A stretch of 64,000 nucleotides of DNA, from contig JAAZLO010000021.1 of assembly GCA_012689375.1 (NCBI GenBank), positions 36,031 through 100,030 on the forward strand, in the 5' to 3' direction. The stretch comes from Bacillota bacterium (GTDB lineage Bacteria; Bacillota; SHA-98; UBA4971). The notes beneath the pieces were generated by a model. The model made no database searches, had not been told where the DNA came from, and saw only the letters and a program-made list of their open reading frames with translations. Within the stretch, counting starts at the first letter, position 1. Each line of letters opens with the position of its first letter. Of the stretch, positions 60,689 to 64,000 are shown piece after piece. The position numbers were made by a program, and so were the translations under genes.

Positions 60689-61572
60689 TGAAGTCCGAGG
60701 GCAGTAATAAGGGACTGTATATAAGGGGCTGTTCCCTTAGTGCCATACTACGCTCCCTGTTTATTTGTGTAATGATCCTTTTATTGATTGATACAATTAT
60801 GGTAGCCCGGATACTTTCCTTGTTTCATTTTCCCGGTGAATTAGACGAATTTGGAATGGCACAAAGGGGCGGGTTTGGTGTAGCAATCCAGCTGGAGAAT
60901 TTTGCAAAGCAGGTCGGTGCATTACACCTTCCTGAAGTTAATGAAGTCCTATCAAAGTTAGACTCCGCGCTGGGCCTAGCTTCGAGCCCTGCTGATGTTG
61001 CCCGTGCGTTAGCAGTGGAAGCAAAGGAAGCTCAGGAAGTAATAGCCTTTGCACGGGGGGATGCATCAGGTATTCAAAAGGGCATAGGCGAAGGCAGACA
61101 AACAGAAAGACAGGTAGAAGAACTCCAAGAGGAAGTAAGGTTATTACGGGAGGAATTAGGCCTGTTGAGTAAAGCTGCGGGGCATGCTGAACTATCCGGT
61201 CCCGGAATTGTTGTTCGTGCTTTCGATGCTGAGGACGGGTTTCGGAGTTATGAAATAATCCATGATAAAGATGTACGGGATATTGTAAATCAACTCTTCT
61301 GGAGCGGAGCTGAAGGAGTGGAAATCGGTGGCAGAAGGATAACCGCCCAATCTTCTGTCAGGTGTGCAGGACCAATTCTTCTAGTAAATCAACAACCCGT
61401 GGCTGTAAACCCTGTGGTTATAAGGGCTATAGGGGATTGTAAGGCGCTTGCGGACGGCTTGGTTGAATTAGGAGAAGAACTGCATGCTGACGGAAAAGTC
61501 TTACAGGTCAGGGCTATGGAAATGATTACTCTTTCTGCATATAACAAGGGATATGACAGACAGACCAGATAG
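60688..61572 (+). CDS. DUF881 protein, second of a tandem pair
   Basis: The 294-residue paralogue has the same layout: one membrane helix (about 18-40), a coiled coil (QVEELQEEVRLLREELGLLS), and a DUF881 domain with GPGIVVRAFDAEDGF, DKDVRDIVNQLFWSGAEGV and VNQQPVAVNPVVIRAIGD. Corresponding motifs match the previous gene closely, so the pair arose by duplication. The GTG at 60688 overlaps the previous stop by one base, implying co-translation and perhaps a heteromer. Confidence 0.88.
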   Translation: MKSEGSNKGLYIRGCSLSAILRSLFICVMILLLIDTIMVARILSLFHFPGELDEFGMAQRGGFGVAIQLENFAKQVGALHLPEVNEVLSKLDSALGLASSPADVARALAVEAKEAQEVIAFARGDASGIQKGIGEGRQTERQVEELQEEVRLLREELGLLSKAAGHAELSGPGIVVRAFDAEDGFRSYEIIHDKDVRDIVNQLFWSGAEGVEIGGRRITAQSSVRCAGPILLVNQQPVAVNPVVIRAIGDCKALADGLVELGEELHADGKVLQVRAMEMITLSAYNKGYDRQTR

Positions 61573-61581
61573 GAAGGCTTG

Positions 61582-61989
61582 GTGGTTATTGTGGAAGCTG
61601 AAAATCTTATAACATATGCAAGGAATGCAAGGGAATATGCTTATGCACCATACTCCCGATTTAAAGTAGGTGCAGCCCTTCTTGGAAAATCCGGTAAAGT
61701 GTATACCGGATGTAATGTAGAAAACGCGTCATGCTCCGCAGGGATATGTGCGGAAAGATGTGCTTTAAGTAAGGCTGTCTCCGAGGGGGAAAGAGAATTT
61801 GTGGCCATTGCCGTTATTTGTGATCTGAAAGGACCTTGCACTCCTTGTGGTATTTGCCGACAAGTACTTGCAGAATTTAACCCTGATATGCAGGTAATAA
61901 TGGCGAACCTTGTAGGTAACACCAAAATTTCGAATATATCGGAATTGCTGCCGGATGCCTTCGGAAAAGCAAATCGCCTTCACGGATGA
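61582..61989 (+). CDS. cdd: Cytidine deaminase
   Basis: The roughly 135-residue product has YAPYSRFKVGAALLG near the start, the zinc/catalytic motif NASCSAGICAERCAL and PCTPCGICRQVLAEF, all diagnostic. It deaminates cytidine and deoxycytidine for pyrimidine salvage. Start codon is uncertain (GTG 61582 preferred; TTG 61579 and GTG 61591 also possible). Usually era and recO follow; here queA does. Confidence 0.95.
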   Translation: MVIVEAENLITYARNAREYAYAPYSRFKVGAALLGKSGKVYTGCNVENASCSAGICAERCALSKAVSEGEREFVAIAVICDLKGPCTPCGICRQVLAEFNPDMQVIMANLVGNTKISNISELLPDAFGKANRLHG

Positions 61990-62053
61990 AAGAAATGTCA
62001 AGAAAATGTAAAAGGGGTACGCGGAATCTCCGGAAAGGGAATGTTGAAATCAG

Positions 62054-63082
62054 GTGCTTGTTGAAGACTTTGATTACTACCTGCCTAAAGAGTTAATTGC
62101 TCAACAACCTTTAGAACAACGTGATAATTCACGTCTGATGGTCTTAACGAAACACGGTAGTATAAAACATAAAAAGTTCTCAGATTTAATTGAATTCCTT
62201 AACCCCGGGGATGTCCTTGTATTGAACAATACCCGGGTAATGAACGCCCGCCTTTATGGAGCACGTGAAGATACAGGGGGGCATATTGAGATCCTCCTTC
62301 TGTCCTGTGTTTCCCGATCGGATAATATATGGCATGCATTGGTAAAGCCCGGTAAAAGGGGGAAAATAGGCACAACGCTGGTTTTCAATTCTTGCCTCAG
62401 GGGAAAGGTTATTGATATTATTCGGTTGGGGATAAGAGTGATAAAATTTTCCCCGGCCGGGGATATGGCAGATATTGTGGAAAGGATTGGGAATGTGCCT
62501 CTTCCTCCGTACATTAAGGGGCCTATAAATGATCCCGGACAATACCAGACAATTTATTCCGAGGCTTTGGGTTCAGCTGCCGCCCCCACTGCAGGATTGC
62601 ATTTTACTCATAAACTCCTAGATGATATCTCCCAAAAAGGCGTAAACCTTTCTATGCTTACCCTTCATGTCGGGCTTGGGACGTTCAGGCCTGTGAAAGT
62701 CGAGACAGTGGAAGAGCATAAAATGCATGGGGAGTACTATGAGGCTACGAAAGATCAAGTTAATATAATAAATTCCACGGTAGCCTGCGGTGGAAAAGTT
62801 GTAGCGGTAGGGACAACAACTGTTCGTACCCTTGAATCTCTTCCTATGGATGAAACGGGGAAACTTCTTCCTTCCTCCGGTTTAACATGTAAGTTTATTT
62901 ATCCGGGCTATAAATTTAAAGTTGTGGATTCAATAGTGACCAACTTTCATCTGCCCAGATCCACCCTTCTTATGCTGGTATCGGCATTCGGAGGTCATGA
63001 GAAGGTTATGTCTGCATACAAAATTGCAGTCAAGGAACGATATCGTTTTTTCAGCTTCGGCGATGCAATGCTTTTGTTGTAA
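62054..63082 (+). CDS. queA: QueA, tRNA preQ1 ribosyltransferase-isomerase
   Basis: QueA converts 7-aminomethyl-7-deazaguanine in tRNA to epoxyqueuosine with SAM as ribosyl donor. The 342-residue product has FDYYLPKELIAQQPLEQRD, LNNTRVMNARLYGARE, AAPTAGLHFTHKLL and the C-terminal TNFHLPRSTLLMLVSAFGG. Start GTG at 62054. tgt follows, the common queA-tgt pair. Confidence 0.96.
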   Translation: MLVEDFDYYLPKELIAQQPLEQRDNSRLMVLTKHGSIKHKKFSDLIEFLNPGDVLVLNNTRVMNARLYGAREDTGGHIEILLLSCVSRSDNIWHALVKPGKRGKIGTTLVFNSCLRGKVIDIIRLGIRVIKFSPAGDMADIVERIGNVPLPPYIKGPINDPGQYQTIYSEALGSAAAPTAGLHFTHKLLDDISQKGVNLSMLTLHVGLGTFRPVKVETVEEHKMHGEYYEATKDQVNIINSTVACGGKVVAVGTTTVRTLESLPMDETGKLLPSSGLTCKFIYPGYKFKVVDSIVTNFHLPRSTLLMLVSAFGGHEKVMSAYKIAVKERYRFFSFGDAMLLL

Positions 63083-63112
63083 GGGTTTAGAAAGGGGTGT
63101 GCTGAATTTTAA

Positions 63113-64000
<888 letters not shown>

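Overview
The window reads as chromosomal DNA of a spore-forming, anaerobic Bacillota, most likely a clostridial acetogen or syntroph. The evidence is the sporulation genes (an alpha/beta-type spore protein, gpr, spoIIP, spoIVFB, yqfC, yqfD), frequent TTG and GTG starts behind strong purine-rich ribosome-binding sites, and a redox set of NAD-linked hydrogenase-type subunits, NfnAB, formyl-tetrahydrofolate synthetase and an Rnf complex. I see no insertion sequences, phage genes, CRISPR arrays or rRNA. The species cannot be named from the sequence alone.

Layout. 1-12.3 kb is redox and energy metabolism: NuoE/NuoF-like subunits, the NADH-sensing repressor rex, nfnAB, fhs, then rnfCDGEAB. A spore-protein gene and apbE (which flavinylates RnfG and RnfD) follow. 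13.9-22.7 kb is cell shape and division: maf, radC, mreBCD, mrdA, minCDE, rodA. 22.8-31.1 kb is spoIVFB, the paired TIGR03960/TIGR03936 genes, rng, rplU-rpmA, obg and nadD. 31.1-35.2 kb holds a probable structured RNA, an RRM protein, rsfS and leuS. 35.4-40.7 kb is comEA-comEC, an orphan solute-binding domain, holA and rpsT. A reverse-strand mgtA follows. 43.9-51.6 kb is gpr, spoIIP, hrcA, dnaJ, rsmE, mtaB, a HIT protein and rpsU. 51.8-62 kb is the NfeD/FloA module, yqfC, yqfD, pgpH, ybeY, dgkA, two DUF881 genes and cdd. The window ends in queA and a truncated tgt.

The most unusual locus is the leuS leader (about 32.19-32.62 kb). It is a T-box riboswitch with a Leu CUC specifier, a T-box sequence and an intrinsic terminator. 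A complete tRNA-Ala(GGC) gene with encoded CCA lies between the sensor stem and the antiterminator. Its ACCA end is complementary to the UGGU of the T-box only 25 bases downstream. Just upstream are a promoter-to-terminator RNA of about 260 nt that folds into successive hairpins, and an rsfS gene with no ATG, GTG or TTG compatible with a full-length protein, so it may start at ATA.

Gene order follows the usual clostridial backbone, but several expected members are missing from their usual places: the M23-type spoIVFA, prp, yqeK, lepA/hemW, grpE-dnaK, prmA, phoH and era/recO. Whether they lie elsewhere cannot be seen from this window.
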